Positions 41,921 through 50,757 of a stretch of 64,000 nucleotides of DNA are shown here, piece after piece. The notes beneath the pieces were generated by a model. The model saw only the letters and a program-made list of their open reading frames with translations. It made no database searches and was not told the DNA's origin. Each line of letters starts with the position of its first letter. Positions within the stretch are counted from its first letter, which is position 1. This stretch comes from [Clostridium] fimetarium. Its GTDB lineage: Bacteria; Bacillota; Clostridia; Lachnospirales; Lachnospiraceae. The position numbers and the translations under genes were made by a program. The stretch lies in assembly GCF_900111235.1 (NCBI RefSeq), contig NZ_FOJI01000012.1, positions 62,001 through 126,000 of the forward strand, written 5' to 3'.

Positions 41921-42823
41921 ATGGGTGAATATGCAATTAAAGTATCAAGTCTTAATAAGTACTATAATAAAACACATGCAATAAAAGATTTTAGTATTAA
42001 TATTAACAAAGATAATATTATAGGTTTAATTGGAGCAAATGGTTCAGGAAAAACAACATTATTTAAACTGTGCAATGGATTTTTAGAGGAATCAAGTGGG
42101 ACAATAGAGGTGATGGGCGGTAATCCTTTGACAGAGATCGCAATCAAGGAGCAGATGATTTATTCCATGCATGACCTGCCAATTGGCGATAATGAAAAAT
42201 TGATGAATGTCATCAAATATTACGAAGAAGCTTATCCAACATTTGATATCGAATTTGCCAACAAGCTTATGGAACTTTTTCAAATCAAAAAAAGAAATTC
42301 GTACAGGAGACTATCACAAGGAACAAAAAGTTCATTTAATTTTATATGTGCACTTGCAACAAGATGTAATGTTACAATGTTTGATGAACCATTTATAGGG
42401 ATTGATATTGTAAAAAGAAAAATAGCTTATCAGATTCTACTTCGCGATTATATGGAACATCCAAGAACAATCATTATTTCAAGCCATAATTTAACAGAAC
42501 TAGACAGCGTTTTATCGGAAATGATTTTGATTGATGATGGCAATCTGATTTTCTATAAGGATATGGATGAAGTTAGGGAACTGGCATTTCGAGTTGAAGG
42601 AAATATGGATATCATTCAGGAATTTTCAAAAACACATAAAACAATGCATTTGAGTGACAAAACAGTTGGTAGCTTTGGGATATTTGAAGGTAGTCCTAAT
42701 TCAAAGGCAGCAATTGAAGCAAAAGATGTGGGGCTTGTAATTTCAAATGTTTCACCAGAAGATATTTGCATTTATAGCACATCACATTTGAAGGAGGGGG
42801 ACTTAGAATGCTTATGGAATTAA
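41921..42823 (+). CDS. ABC transporter ATP-binding protein
   Basis: A 300-residue ATPase: Walker A GANGSGKTT near residue 38, signature RLSQGTKSSF near 128, Walker B VTMFDEPFIGID and H-loop SSHNL. The signature has QGTK in place of SGGQ, typical of YtrB-like and other ABC-2 exporter ATPases. A C-terminal extension of about 80 residues (from IIQEFSKTHK) is of unknown function. GAGGGG lies about 8 nt upstream. It follows the GntR gene and overlaps the permease gene by 16 nt. Confidence 0.9.
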   Translation: MGEYAIKVSSLNKYYNKTHAIKDFSININKDNIIGLIGANGSGKTTLFKLCNGFLEESSGTIEVMGGNPLTEIAIKEQMIYSMHDLPIGDNEKLMNVIKYYEEAYPTFDIEFANKLMELFQIKKRNSYRRLSQGTKSSFNFICALATRCNVTMFDEPFIGIDIVKRKIAYQILLRDYMEHPRTIIISSHNLTELDSVLSEMILIDDGNLIFYKDMDEVRELAFRVEGNMDIIQEFSKTHKTMHLSDKTVGSFGIFEGSPNSKAAIEAKDVGLVISNVSPEDICIYSTSHLKEGDLECLWN

Positions 42824-44103
42824 TCAAGAATATTAAGTCACTAACAAAAATACAACTGAGGCAAAATAAAAATTTAGTGGTAGTAGCTATAAGTGCATTG
42901 GCCCTATGTATGCTAATATCGAATCTTGGCCTGATCTTTAATCACAATGGCGAATCGACATCGTTGTTTATAAGTATTAATAATATAATACCTGGTATAC
43001 TTTTCTTGATATTGTTGGCGATTATACCAATTTCAACAAATATGCTTACAAATAAGAAAATTAGTATGTATCCTAGCACCGGAATTAGTCGGTTTGCTTC
43101 ACGGATTTTGGCTGATCATATTTGCATTTTGATTATTCTGGGTTTTACTTTTTTAATGTATTGTATAGAATATCCAATACTTATGGCAATTAGCGCTGGT
43201 GGCTCTGATATGGTTGTATCATTTGCATTTGATATCAAATATGCGCTTGTTGGAACGATTAATGTGTTGTCCTATTATTTATTAGCATATGGTGTTTCTG
43301 TCCTAATGTATTGCATTGCAACAAAACTTGGAGTCATAAAATCGATATTTTTTTATATAGGATTCTTTATGATTGTGATATTTCTTTTTAAAAGTAATAT
43401 TATAACATTCATAGGTATTAGAGATTATTTTGGTGAAGAAAGATATTTGGGTATGTATGTATATAAAACATGGAGTATATGGTTTATTACAATGATAATT
43501 TCTTTTCTAGTTGCTAGTAGCACAAAAACAATAAAAGAAGAATTGCGTGGGATAAGGTTTGTTGTATGTATTGCTATTATTGGATGCTTTATCGTTACCG
43601 CATTTTTACCATTATCAAGCAGATCGTCGAAAAATTTTGGAAATATTTCCATTTATTCTTCCGCCAGCAAATTTAATGAATTAAAAGAAACAAATATTTA
43701 CAAAGAAACAGTAGTTAAATGTGATGCGTTTAATCGGGATAAAATTGCAGCATTATCTATAAGTCCTCAGATATATTTCATGACAGAAACCGAAGCCATG
43801 AAAGGGGGAATCTTAGAGAATGATTCTTCTTTGAAAGGTGAAATAGTAGTTGTTACATTTTTCCCGGATGAAAAATATAACAACCAATATATTTATCAAT
43901 ATTACCTCGATAATATGACTATATCATGTAAAAATTCAATAATAGATTATAGTTTTTCAAATACGAAAACAGTCATAAACTTTTTGTGGGGCGACAGTTA
44001 TAAATTTTTAGACAGTTATGATTTAGAATATAGCGGTGTTTATCCAGATATTAATGAAAAAAGTGTTATGATTATAGCACCTGAAAGTGTTATGATTAAT
44101 TAG
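42808..44103 (+). CDS. ABC transporter permease protein
   Basis: A 431-residue membrane protein with about seven helices in the first 270 residues and an extracytoplasmic C-terminal domain of about 150 residues (SSRSSKNFGNISIYSS onward). AAGGAGGGGG lies 7 nt before the ATG, inside the ATPase gene. With the ATPase and GntR regulator it makes a YtrABC-like operon. The permease itself carries no family signature I can name, so the subunit role is from context. The substrate is unknown. Confidence 0.75.
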   Translation: MLMELIKNIKSLTKIQLRQNKNLVVVAISALALCMLISNLGLIFNHNGESTSLFISINNIIPGILFLILLAIIPISTNMLTNKKISMYPSTGISRFASRILADHICILIILGFTFLMYCIEYPILMAISAGGSDMVVSFAFDIKYALVGTINVLSYYLLAYGVSVLMYCIATKLGVIKSIFFYIGFFMIVIFLFKSNIITFIGIRDYFGEERYLGMYVYKTWSIWFITMIISFLVASSTKTIKEELRGIRFVVCIAIIGCFIVTAFLPLSSRSSKNFGNISIYSSASKFNELKETNIYKETVVKCDAFNRDKIAALSISPQIYFMTETEAMKGGILENDSSLKGEIVVVTFFPDEKYNNQYIYQYYLDNMTISCKNSIIDYSFSNTKTVINFLWGDSYKFLDSYDLEYSGVYPDINEKSVMIIAPESVMIN

Positions 44104-44148
44104 GATTAGCGAAAAATACGAAATAAGTGTGGCGCGTTCATAAAAATG

Positions 44149-44214
44149 TTTTGTTAGTCAAATAAAGATAAATATTTTGTTAATCAAATTAAAGTATTTT
44201 GTTAGTCAAATAAA
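44149..44214 (+). repeat. Three direct repeats upstream of the thiS promoter
   Basis: The unit TTTTGTTARTCAAATWAA begins at 44149, 44175 and 44197 (periods 26 and 22 bp), ending just before the -35 box at 44218. The spacing suggests a protein-binding array, though chance in AT-rich DNA cannot be excluded. Confidence 0.6.
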
Positions 44215-44217
44215 ATA

Positions 44218-44245
44218 TTGACATATTAGAATAAATATATATAAT
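44218..44245 (+). promoter_or_regulatory. Predicted promoter of the thiazole operon
   Basis: TTGACA at 44218-44223 and TATAAT at 44240-44245 with a 16-bp spacer. Transcription would begin near 44251, directly before a terminator-like hairpin. Confidence 0.65.
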
Positions 44246-44255
44246 AGTTCAAAGA

Positions 44256-44317
44256 GTGTGAAAAGTCACACGAAGGGGTACACCACCATGGGTGTATCTT
44301 TTCGTGTGGCTTTTTTT
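44256..44317 (+). promoter_or_regulatory. Leader hairpin with terminator, probable attenuator of the thiS operon
   Basis: Positions 44265-44284 pair with 44290-44310 in a stem of about 20 bp including several G:U pairs, followed by seven Ts (44311-44317): a strong intrinsic terminator within the predicted leader. A small hairpin GTGTGA-aaag-TCACAC (44256-44271) overlaps the base of the terminator stem and could compete with it. No TPP aptamer core is visible here. A candidate thiS RNA motif has been described upstream of thiS genes, as far as I remember, and this could belong to it. Confidence 0.6.
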
Positions 44318-44366
44318 GTTTTATTGGAAATTATGTACTCTTATAAATGTGATTGGAGGTGACACG

Positions 44367-44561
44367 ATGCAAGTAAATGGAATAGAAAAAAATATTGATA
44401 ATGGAGTAACATTAATGCAGTATTTATCAAATGAAGGCTATAAAATCGCAAGAGTTGTAGTCGAAATTAACGAAGAAATTATTTCAAAGTCAAATTATGA
44501 GAACGTAATACTAAATAAAAATGACTTGATAGAAATAATAAATTTCGTTGGAGGAGGTTGA
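44367..44561 (+). CDS. thiS: Sulfur carrier protein ThiS
   Basis: A 64-residue ubiquitin-like protein whose C-terminal Gly-Gly (FVGGG) is adenylated by ThiF and then carries the thiocarboxylate sulfur for thiazole formation. The start MQVNGIEKNI and the DLIEIINFVGGG end are typical; the tail has one more Gly than the usual Gly-Gly. GGAGGTGA lies 5 nt before the ATG. It is the first gene of the thiSFGH-tenI unit and follows a leader hairpin. Confidence 0.93.
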   Translation: MQVNGIEKNIDNGVTLMQYLSNEGYKIARVVVEINEEIISKSNYENVILNKNDLIEIINFVGGG

Positions 44562-44566
44562 AAAAA

Positions 44567-45223
44567 TTGCCAAGTAAAAAAGAGGAATCGATACCGTCAG
44601 AAAAAGAATTTGAAAAAATAATGGACAAAAGATTTTCAAGTGAAATATATGAAAAATTAAAATGTGCAGAAATAGCTATATCTGGACTTGGAGGACTGGG
44701 TTCAAACATCGCTATAATGTTAGCCAGAACAGGAATTGGACATCTGCATCTTGTGGATTTTGATATGGTTGATATATCGAATCTGAACAGACAGGTCTAT
44801 TTGATACAACATATTGGAATGCGAAAAACAGATGCATTAAAAATAATAATAAGTGAAATCAATCCATACATAAAAATAACAACAGATCATGTATATATTA
44901 CGCAAGATAATGTGAAAAGCGTATTTAGCGGATATTCAATTATTTGCGAGGCATTTGATAAACCTGAAAATAAGGCAATGCTTATAAATGAGCTGTCAAG
45001 AAGCTGTCCAGTAGCAAGGATTGTATCAGGCTCAGGAATGGCTGGTTACGGAAGTAGTAATACAATCATGACTAAGAAAGTATTTAAAAATCTATATTTA
45101 TGCGGAGACAGAGTTACAGACATAGAAAATGGTATAGGACTTATGTCGCCAAGGGTAAGCATTTGCGCTGGGCATCAGGCCAATATGGTGGTAAGACTAA
45201 TATTAGGATTAGAAGAGGAGTAA
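44567..45223 (+). CDS. thiF: ThiS adenylyltransferase ThiF
   Basis: About 218 residues of the E1/MoeB/ThiF superfamily: nucleotide-binding [39 protein letters not shown], then [13 protein letters not shown] and [13 protein letters not shown]. It activates the ThiS C-terminus with ATP. It is short and lacks the zinc-binding CxxC pairs of MoeB, which fits the ThiF family 2 form. The start is probably TTG 44567, since GGAGGAGG at 44550-44557 gives 9 nt spacing; TTG 44558 overlaps the thiS stop. It is followed by thiG after 7 nt. Confidence 0.9.
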   Translation: MPSKKEESIPSEKEFEKIMDKRFSSEIYEKLKCAEIAISGLGGLGSNIAIMLARTGIGHLHLVDFDMVDISNLNRQVYLIQHIGMRKTDALKIIISEINPYIKITTDHVYITQDNVKSVFSGYSIICEAFDKPENKAMLINELSRSCPVARIVSGSGMAGYGSSNTIMTKKVFKNLYLCGDRVTDIENGIGLMSPRVSICAGHQANMVVRLILGLEEE

Positions 45224-45230
45224 TGAAAAA

Positions 45231-46001
45231 ATGAAAAATGATAAGCTGATAATAGGAAACTATGAATTTGATTCGAGATTCATTTTGGGTTCGGGAAAAT
45301 ATAATGTAGAACTTATAAAAGCGGCCGTTGAACATGCAGGTGCAGAAATTATAACATTAGCAATGCGCCGTGCAAATTCCAATGCAGAATCCAATATTCT
45401 TGATTTTATTCCCAAAGGAGTAACACTTCTTCCAAATACATCTGGTGCAAGAAATGCTCAGGAGGCCGTTCGTATAGCGAGACTTTCAAGAGAACTTGGG
45501 TGTGGAGATTTTATAAAAGTCGAAATCATAAGAGATTCCAAATATCTTCTCCCTGACAATTATGAGACGATTAAAGCAACGGAAATTCTAGCAAAAGAGG
45601 GCTTCATCGTAATGCCATATATGTATCCAGACCTCTATGCAGCAAGAGATTTAGTAAATGCAGGGGCGGCAGCAGTAATGCCTCTTGCGGCACCAATTGG
45701 TTCAAACAAGGGTCTGGCATCAAAAGAATTTATACAGATTCTTATAGATGAGATTGAATTACCAATCATTGTTGATGCAGGAATTGGACGCCCTTCACAG
45801 GCATGTGAAGCAATGGAAATGGGAGCAGCAGCAATCATGGCAAACACTGCAATTGCAACAGCAGGAAACATACCAGTTATGGCAGGCGCATTTAAAAAAG
45901 CAATTGAAGCAGGTAGAGAAGCATATCTTGCAAAAGTTGGACGTGTGATTGATCAAGGCGCTTCTGCTTCATCACCACTTACAGGATTTATAGCAATATA
46001 G
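45231..46001 (+). CDS. thiG: Thiazole synthase ThiG
   Basis: A 256-residue TIM-barrel enzyme that condenses deoxyxylulose 5-phosphate, dehydroglycine and ThiS thiocarboxylate to the thiazole phosphate. Family segments are [53 protein letters not shown] (Schiff-base Lys), [44 protein letters not shown] and [10 protein letters not shown]. Length and motifs are complete. GAGGAG lies 10 nt before the ATG. It is co-transcribed with thiF and thiH. Confidence 0.97.
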   Translation: MKNDKLIIGNYEFDSRFILGSGKYNVELIKAAVEHAGAEIITLAMRRANSNAESNILDFIPKGVTLLPNTSGARNAQEAVRIARLSRELGCGDFIKVEIIRDSKYLLPDNYETIKATEILAKEGFIVMPYMYPDLYAARDLVNAGAAAVMPLAAPIGSNKGLASKEFIQILIDEIELPIIVDAGIGRPSQACEAMEMGAAAIMANTAIATAGNIPVMAGAFKKAIEAGREAYLAKVGRVIDQGASASSPLTGFIAI

Positions 46002-46015
46002 AGGAAAAAGTTTAA

Positions 46016-46047
46016 TAAAGCGAATCAAAGATTCACTTGTAAGAATG
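46016..46047. repeat. Dispersed palindromic repeat, copy 1
   Basis: The sequence from TAAAGCGAATCAAAGATTC to AAGAATG matches copy 2 at 63248 with two or three differences. It forms a small GAATC/GATTC hairpin in the gap between thiG and thiH. Confidence 0.65.
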
Positions 46048-46078
46048 GGTAGAAAGATTGGAAGAAATGAGGACAATT

Positions 46079-47233
46079 ATGGAAAGAACAAACCACATGG
46101 AATATATGGAGGAGATGGAAGTTATTCCATCAATGATAATGGAACAGGTTATTAGCGGTATGAATTTATATGATTATGAGAAATATAGCGCTGAAGATGT
46201 GAAAAGGGCTCTTGCAAAGGATATTCGTTCCTTAGAAGACTTTGCTGCATTATTATCTCCCGCAGCAGAAGCATTTCTTGAAGATATGGCAATGAAAGCA
46301 AAAGAAGAGAGAATGAATCATTTCGGTAGTTCTGTATATATGTTTACACCTATATATATTTCAAATTATTGTGATAATTATTGCATTTATTGCGGATTTA
46401 ACTGTCACAATATAATAAGACGTGTAAAACTTGATGAAGCAGCAATAGAAAAAGAAATGAAAGCAATTGCCAAAACAGGGCTTGAGGAAATACTAATTCT
46501 AACCGGAGAAAGTAAAAAGATGTCAGATGTTGCATATATAGGACGGGCATGTGAGATAGCAAGCAAGTATTTTAAAATGGTAGGTCTTGAAGTATATCCA
46601 ATGAATGTAGATGAATATAAACATTTGCATGCGTGCGGAGCTGATTACATTACTGTATTTCAGGAAACGTATAATTCTGATAAATATGAAAAATTGCATC
46701 TAGAAGGACATAAACGAATTTTCCCATATCGTATGAATGCACAGGAAAGAGCTTTGATGGGAGGAATGAGAGGAGTGGCCTTTGCAGCGTTGCTTGGACT
46801 CGATGATTTTAGAAAAGATGCATTTGCGGCGGGGATGCATGCTTACCTTATTCAGAAAAAATATCCATATGCTGAAATATCATTTTCGTGTCCTCGACTA
46901 AGACCTATTATAAACAATGATAAGATTAATCCCAAAGATGTACATGAGGCTCAGCTTATGCAGATAATGTGTGCATTAAGACTATTTATGCCATATGCAG
47001 GCATGACTATTTCCACAAGAGAAAGAGCTGAGTTTCGTGATAATGTCATAGGTATTGCTGCTACAAAAATATCTGCTGGTGTAAGTACTGGCATTGGAGG
47101 GCATACGGAAAAGCAAGAGGAGCAGGGCGATAACCAGTTTGAAATTGCTGATACACGTAATGTGGATGAAGTATTTGCAGCAATCAAGGAACAAGGACTT
47201 CAGCCGGTGATGAATGACTATGTCTACATTTAA
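46079..47233 (+). CDS. thiH: Tyrosine lyase ThiH (radical SAM)
   Basis: A 384-residue radical SAM enzyme that splits tyrosine to dehydroglycine and p-cresol for anaerobic thiazole synthesis. The cluster motif CDNYCIYCGFNC (CxxxCxxC) lies near residue 98. ILILTGESKKMSDVAYIGRA, VFQETYNSDKY, HKRIFPYRMNAQERALMGGMRGVAFAALLGL and ITISTRERAEFRDN-like segments match the family. ATG 46079 with GAGGA upstream is preferred over TTG 46058. ThiH rather than ThiO agrees with an anaerobe. The tenI gene overlaps its end by 20 nt. Confidence 0.96.
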   Translation: MERTNHMEYMEEMEVIPSMIMEQVISGMNLYDYEKYSAEDVKRALAKDIRSLEDFAALLSPAAEAFLEDMAMKAKEERMNHFGSSVYMFTPIYISNYCDNYCIYCGFNCHNIIRRVKLDEAAIEKEMKAIAKTGLEEILILTGESKKMSDVAYIGRACEIASKYFKMVGLEVYPMNVDEYKHLHACGADYITVFQETYNSDKYEKLHLEGHKRIFPYRMNAQERALMGGMRGVAFAALLGLDDFRKDAFAAGMHAYLIQKKYPYAEISFSCPRLRPIINNDKINPKDVHEAQLMQIMCALRLFMPYAGMTISTRERAEFRDNVIGIAATKISAGVSTGIGGHTEKQEEQGDNQFEIADTRNVDEVFAAIKEQGLQPVMNDYVYI

Positions 47234-47804
47234 GAGGATTGCAGTAACTAACAGAAAACTGAGCAGATTTGAACTACCTGAACAAATTGATAGAATTATG
47301 GAAATTTCTAGAACTGCCTCGAATATAGAAAAACCAGATATGATAATATTACGTGAAAAAGATTTATCAGAAAAAGAATATGAAATATTAGCCGCAATGG
47401 TTATAGAGAAATGTCGAAACTATGATATTGAATGTATTCTCCACACCTATATAAATGTTGCCCTAAGATTAAAATGTCGAAAAATACATTTGCCTGTTTC
47501 GTTATTAAAAAAAAACAGCGGTTATTTAAAATGTTTTGATGAAGTAGGAGCTTCCATTCATAGTGTGGAAGAGGCAGTCTGGGCAGAAAAAAATGGTGCA
47601 GCGTATATTACAGCAGGCCATATCTTTGAAACAGACTGTAAAGAAGGTGTTCCTCCGCGGGGACTGATTTTCTTGAATGAAGTGTGCAACAGTGTTAATA
47701 TCCCAGTGTATGCAATTGGAGGAATTGATAATGAAAAAATTGCATTGCTTAAAGCTTTCGATATTGCTGGTGTATGCATCATGTCAGGATATATGATATT
47801 ATAG
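47214..47804 (+). CDS. tenI: Thiazole tautomerase TenI
   Basis: A 196-residue ThiE/TenI-family TIM barrel. The motif ITAGHIFETDCKEGVPPRGL matches Bacillus TenI, including the catalytic His in GHIFETDCK, while ThiE-type pyrophosphate-binding residues are missing. TenI speeds aromatisation of the thiazole made by ThiG. A true ThiE is encoded at 50116, supporting this split. It starts at ATG 47214 within thiH; ATG 47220 is an alternative. Last gene of the thiS unit. An in-frame role as a second ThiE is less likely. Confidence 0.88.
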   Translation: MTMSTFKRIAVTNRKLSRFELPEQIDRIMEISRTASNIEKPDMIILREKDLSEKEYEILAAMVIEKCRNYDIECILHTYINVALRLKCRKIHLPVSLLKKNSGYLKCFDEVGASIHSVEEAVWAEKNGAAYITAGHIFETDCKEGVPPRGLIFLNEVCNSVNIPVYAIGGIDNEKIALLKAFDIAGVCIMSGYMIL

Positions 47805-47847
47805 TGAAATTTACGCTCAGAAAATTATAGTGATATTTACGCTCATC

Positions 47848-47876
47848 TTGACAAGACCCCCTATAAATGCTACAAT
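47848..47876 (+). promoter_or_regulatory. Promoter of the TPP-riboswitch operon
   Basis: TTGACA at 47848-47853 and TACAAT at 47871-47876, 17-bp spacer, about 20 nt before the riboswitch. Confidence 0.75.
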
Positions 47877-47897
47877 TCAGCCAAATTTAATATTTGA

Positions 47898-48036
47898 ACA
47901 GGGGAGCTTGTGTTTCAAGCTGAGAGGAAGTAATGAACTTCGACCCTTAAACCTGATTTGGATAATGCCAACGTAGGAAGTGATTAGAAGTTGATCAATT
48001 TGCGGAAAATATCTTATCAGGTATTTTCCGCTTTTT
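47898..48036 (+). ncRNA. TPP riboswitch with downstream intrinsic terminator
   Basis: The aptamer shows AGGGGAGC, then CAAGCTGAGAGG (the conserved CUGAGA), GACCCTTAAACCTGATTTGGATAATGCC and CAACGTAGGAAGTG, the hallmark blocks of the thi box. A terminator follows: 48002-48011 pairs with 48022-48031 and is followed by five Ts. TPP binding should favour termination and shut off cytX-thiM-thiE-HAD-thiD. The coding region starts about 80 nt later. Confidence 0.95.
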
Positions 48037-48118
48037 AGTTACCCAGAATGGGTTTATGCTTACAAAAGAAATATGTAAAAACGGAAACTCCTGCTCAAAA
48101 AAATAAGGAGGAATTATA

Positions 48119-49312
48119 TTGGAAAATTCAAAAACATCAGTATTTAGTAACGGTTTAATATGGTTTGGGGCTGCAGTTTCCATTGCAGAGATTCTTACAG
48201 GAACATTAATTGCTCCACTTGGATTTGGCAAAGGAATTGCTGCAATTCTTTTAGGGCATTTGATTGGGTGTGTGCTTTTGTATTTTGCTGGTCTAATAGG
48301 AGCAAAAACAGGACGAAGTGCAATGGAAACTGTGAAAATGTCATTTGGCGAAAAAGGCTCGCTTTTATTTGCCGTACTTAATGTATTACAGCTTCTAGGC
48401 TGGACTGCAGTTATGATAGTAGCCAGTGCGGCAGCAGCAAGTTCAGTGATAAGTTTTGGAGGAAATGCTTTCTGGAGTATCGTTATAAGCTTGTTGATTA
48501 TTGTATGGATTCTTGTAGGAATCAAAAAGCTAGGAAAACTTAATTTTATTGCAATGGGAGCATTATTTATTCTTTCAATTATGCTTAGCGTAGTTGTATT
48601 TTCTGGAGATAACGTTGTTACTACATTTACTGACAGCATTAGTTTTGGAACAGCAGTTGAACTTTCAGCTATCATGCCTCTTTCATGGCTTCCACTGATT
48701 TCTGATTATACACGTTTTGCAAAAAAACCAAAAGCTGCAACATTTACAAGCGCAGCAGTTTACTTTTTCACTAGTTCGTGGATGTATATTATTGGTATGG
48801 GAGCAGCAACATTTACTGGCGAATCAGATATTTCTATTATCATGGTAAAAGCTGGACTTGGGGTTGCAGGGCTTATAATCGTAATTTTTGCAACAGTAAC
48901 AACAACATTTTTGGATGTATATTCAGCAGGAGTCAGCGCTGTAAGTATTTCGAAAAGATTAAATGAAAAATGGACTGCAGTTATTGTTTGCGTAATCGGA
49001 ACAATATTAGCGATATTTACACCAATTGACCAGTTTGTGGATTTTTTAAATCTTATAGGTTCCGTCTTTGCACCGATGATTGCGATTCAAATAGTTGACA
49101 CCTTTATTTTGAAAAAGGATAGCACCAAAAAGAAATTTAATGTTGTGAACTTGATTTTGTGGGTGATTGGATTTACAATTTACCGTATATTTATGTATAT
49201 CGATACACCAGTGGGCAATACACTGCCAGTTATATTGATTACGATTATCCTTAGCGTTATTGTAGAGAAAATTATTATAGAAAAAATTTTTGGAGGAAAA
49301 AAGAATGCTTAA
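48119..49312 (+). CDS. cytX: Hydroxymethylpyrimidine transporter CytX
   Basis: A 397-residue transporter of the nucleobase:cation symporter-1 (purine-cytosine permease) family with about 12 helices. Typical segments are LIWFGAAVSIAEILTGTLIAPLG, VLNVLQLLGWTAVMIVASAAAA, MPLSWLPLISDYTRFAKKP and TTFLDVYSAGVSAVSI. TPP-riboswitch control and the adjacent thiM-thiE-thiD genes identify the HMP-transporting CytX branch. It starts at TTG with AAGGAGG 8 nt upstream. thiM overlaps its end by 8 nt. With no thiC nearby, uptake of HMP is probably the main pyrimidine source. Confidence 0.93.
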   Translation: MENSKTSVFSNGLIWFGAAVSIAEILTGTLIAPLGFGKGIAAILLGHLIGCVLLYFAGLIGAKTGRSAMETVKMSFGEKGSLLFAVLNVLQLLGWTAVMIVASAAAASSVISFGGNAFWSIVISLLIIVWILVGIKKLGKLNFIAMGALFILSIMLSVVVFSGDNVVTTFTDSISFGTAVELSAIMPLSWLPLISDYTRFAKKPKAATFTSAAVYFFTSSWMYIIGMGAATFTGESDISIIMVKAGLGVAGLIIVIFATVTTTFLDVYSAGVSAVSISKRLNEKWTAVIVCVIGTILAIFTPIDQFVDFLNLIGSVFAPMIAIQIVDTFILKKDSTKKKFNVVNLILWVIGFTIYRIFMYIDTPVGNTLPVILITIILSVIVEKIIIEKIFGGKKNA

Positions 49313-50129
49313 AGAAATGTTTGAGAATGTAAAGAAAAAGACGCCACTAATCCACTGTATTACAAATTATGTAACGGTAAATGACTGTGCCAATATCTTA
49401 TTAGCTTGCGGGGGTTCGCCTATTATGTCAGACGATGCAGCAGAAGTAGAAGAAATCACTTCTATATGCAACGCACTTGTCATCAATATCGGAACGTTGA
49501 ATCAAAGAACAATTTCATCTATGTTACTTGCAGGAAAGAAAGCAAATGAACTAAATCATCCTGTAATTTTTGATCCTGTTGGCGTTGGAGCCTCCAAACT
49601 TCGTAATGAAACGGCAGAAAAATTGCTTGAAGAAATAAAGTTTCAAATAATTAGAGGAAATATTTCAGAAATAAAGATGTTGGCACTTGGAAATGGTTCT
49701 ACAAAGGGCGTAGACGCTGATATTGCCGATGTTGTAACTAGTGAAACGCTTGATTCAGTTATTGCTTTCGCAAAGGAATTTTCAAAAAAGACTGGAGCAG
49801 TAATTGCAATAACTGGTGCAATAGATATCGTATGTGATACAAACAATGCCTATGTGATTTATAATGGTCATCCAATGATGTCACGAATCACAGGGAGTGG
49901 ATGTATGCTTACAGCAATGATGGGTGCATATCTTGCAGCAAATCAGGAAAATCCGCTTGAAGCAGCAGCTTCAGCTGTATGTGCTATGGGAATATGCGGT
50001 GAACTCGCATATGAGAAATTGGAAGAGACAGGCGCTGGAAATTCAACTTACCGCAATTACCTGATAGACGAAATCTGTAATTTGACAGCCGACAAATTTG
50101 AAAGAGGCGCTAAATATGAAGTGCGATAA
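49305..50129 (+). CDS. thiM: Hydroxyethylthiazole kinase ThiM
   Basis: A 274-residue kinase that phosphorylates salvaged 4-methyl-5-(2-hydroxyethyl)thiazole. Family motifs are TPLIHCITNYVTVNDCANILLACGGSPIMSDDAAEVEEI, NIGTLNQRTISSML, VIFDPVGVGASKLRNE, ITGAIDIVCDTNNAYVIYNGHPMMSRITGSGCMLTAMMGAYLA with the catalytic GSGC, and a Glu/Asp-rich end. GGAGG lies 8 nt before ATG 49305. It is translationally coupled to cytX and overlaps thiE by 14 nt. Confidence 0.96.
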   Translation: MLKEMFENVKKKTPLIHCITNYVTVNDCANILLACGGSPIMSDDAAEVEEITSICNALVINIGTLNQRTISSMLLAGKKANELNHPVIFDPVGVGASKLRNETAEKLLEEIKFQIIRGNISEIKMLALGNGSTKGVDADIADVVTSETLDSVIAFAKEFSKKTGAVIAITGAIDIVCDTNNAYVIYNGHPMMSRITGSGCMLTAMMGAYLAANQENPLEAAASAVCAMGICGELAYEKLEETGAGNSTYRNYLIDEICNLTADKFERGAKYEVR

Positions 50130-50757
50130 GAAATCGATGTTATTATATGCTGTAACTGACCGCACATGGCTAGGAGTTCAAACCCTTGCCATGCAGGTTG
50201 AGGAAGCACTAATGGGTGGTGTTACATTTGTTCAATTAAGAGAAAAGAATTTAGATTATGCTCTATTTTTGGAAGAAGCCAAGAAGATGAAAGTATTATG
50301 CAAAAAATATCATGTACCTTTTGTAATCAATGACAACGTAGATATTGCCATTGCCAGTGATGCTGATGGCGTTCATATTGGACAAAGCGATAGGAAAGTA
50401 AGTGAAGTTAGATCCTGTCTTGGAGCTGATAAAATTATAGGTGTATCTGCACAAACAGTTGATCAGGCAATTCTTGCACAACAAGAGGGCGCTGACTATC
50501 TTGGCGTTGGTGCAGTGTTTTCTACTTCTACAAAACTCGATGCGGATTCGGTTTCTTTTCAAACACTGAAATCCATCTGCAAAGCAGTAAATATACCGGT
50601 TATTGCAATAGGTGGAATTAACGAGAATAATATCTTGGAGCTTTCCGGTACAGGCATAGATGGTGTAGCAGTTATATCCGCTTTGTTTGAGAAAACGGAT
50701 ATAAAATCAGCAACTGAAAATCTTTGCACTTTATCAAAGAATATGATAAAATTATGA
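50116..50757 (+). CDS. thiE: Thiamine phosphate synthase ThiE
   Basis: A 213-residue TIM-barrel enzyme that joins HMP diphosphate and thiazole phosphate to thiamine phosphate. Visible motifs are YAVTDRTWLG, TFVQLREKNLD, VIND(N)VDIAIASDADGVHIGQSD, GVSAQTVDQA, YLGVGAVFSTSTKLDAD and VIAIGGINENN. AAAGAGG lies about 9 nt before ATG 50116. It overlaps thiM by 14 nt and the HAD gene by 4 nt (ATGA). This is the genuine ThiE of the window. Confidence 0.95.
   Translation: MKCDKKSMLLYAVTDRTWLGVQTLAMQVEEALMGGVTFVQLREKNLDYALFLEEAKKMKVLCKKYHVPFVINDNVDIAIASDADGVHIGQSDRKVSEVRSCLGADKIIGVSAQTVDQAILAQQEGADYLGVGAVFSTSTKLDADSVSFQTLKSICKAVNIPVIAIGGINENNILELSGTGIDGVAVISALFEKTDIKSATENLCTLSKNMIKL

Noticed and set aside
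44288-44362. A 24-codon frame inside the thiS leader as a possible leader peptide
   Set aside because: Its ATG lies in the loop of the terminator hairpin without a ribosome binding site, and no run of one amino acid type suggests attenuation by translation.
47821-47850. Repeated AATTATAGTGA(A/T)ATTTACGCTCA sequence just after tenI
   Set aside because: It is a short direct repeat (about 20 bp, twice) next to the riboswitch promoter. It might be a site but is too short and AT-rich to call.
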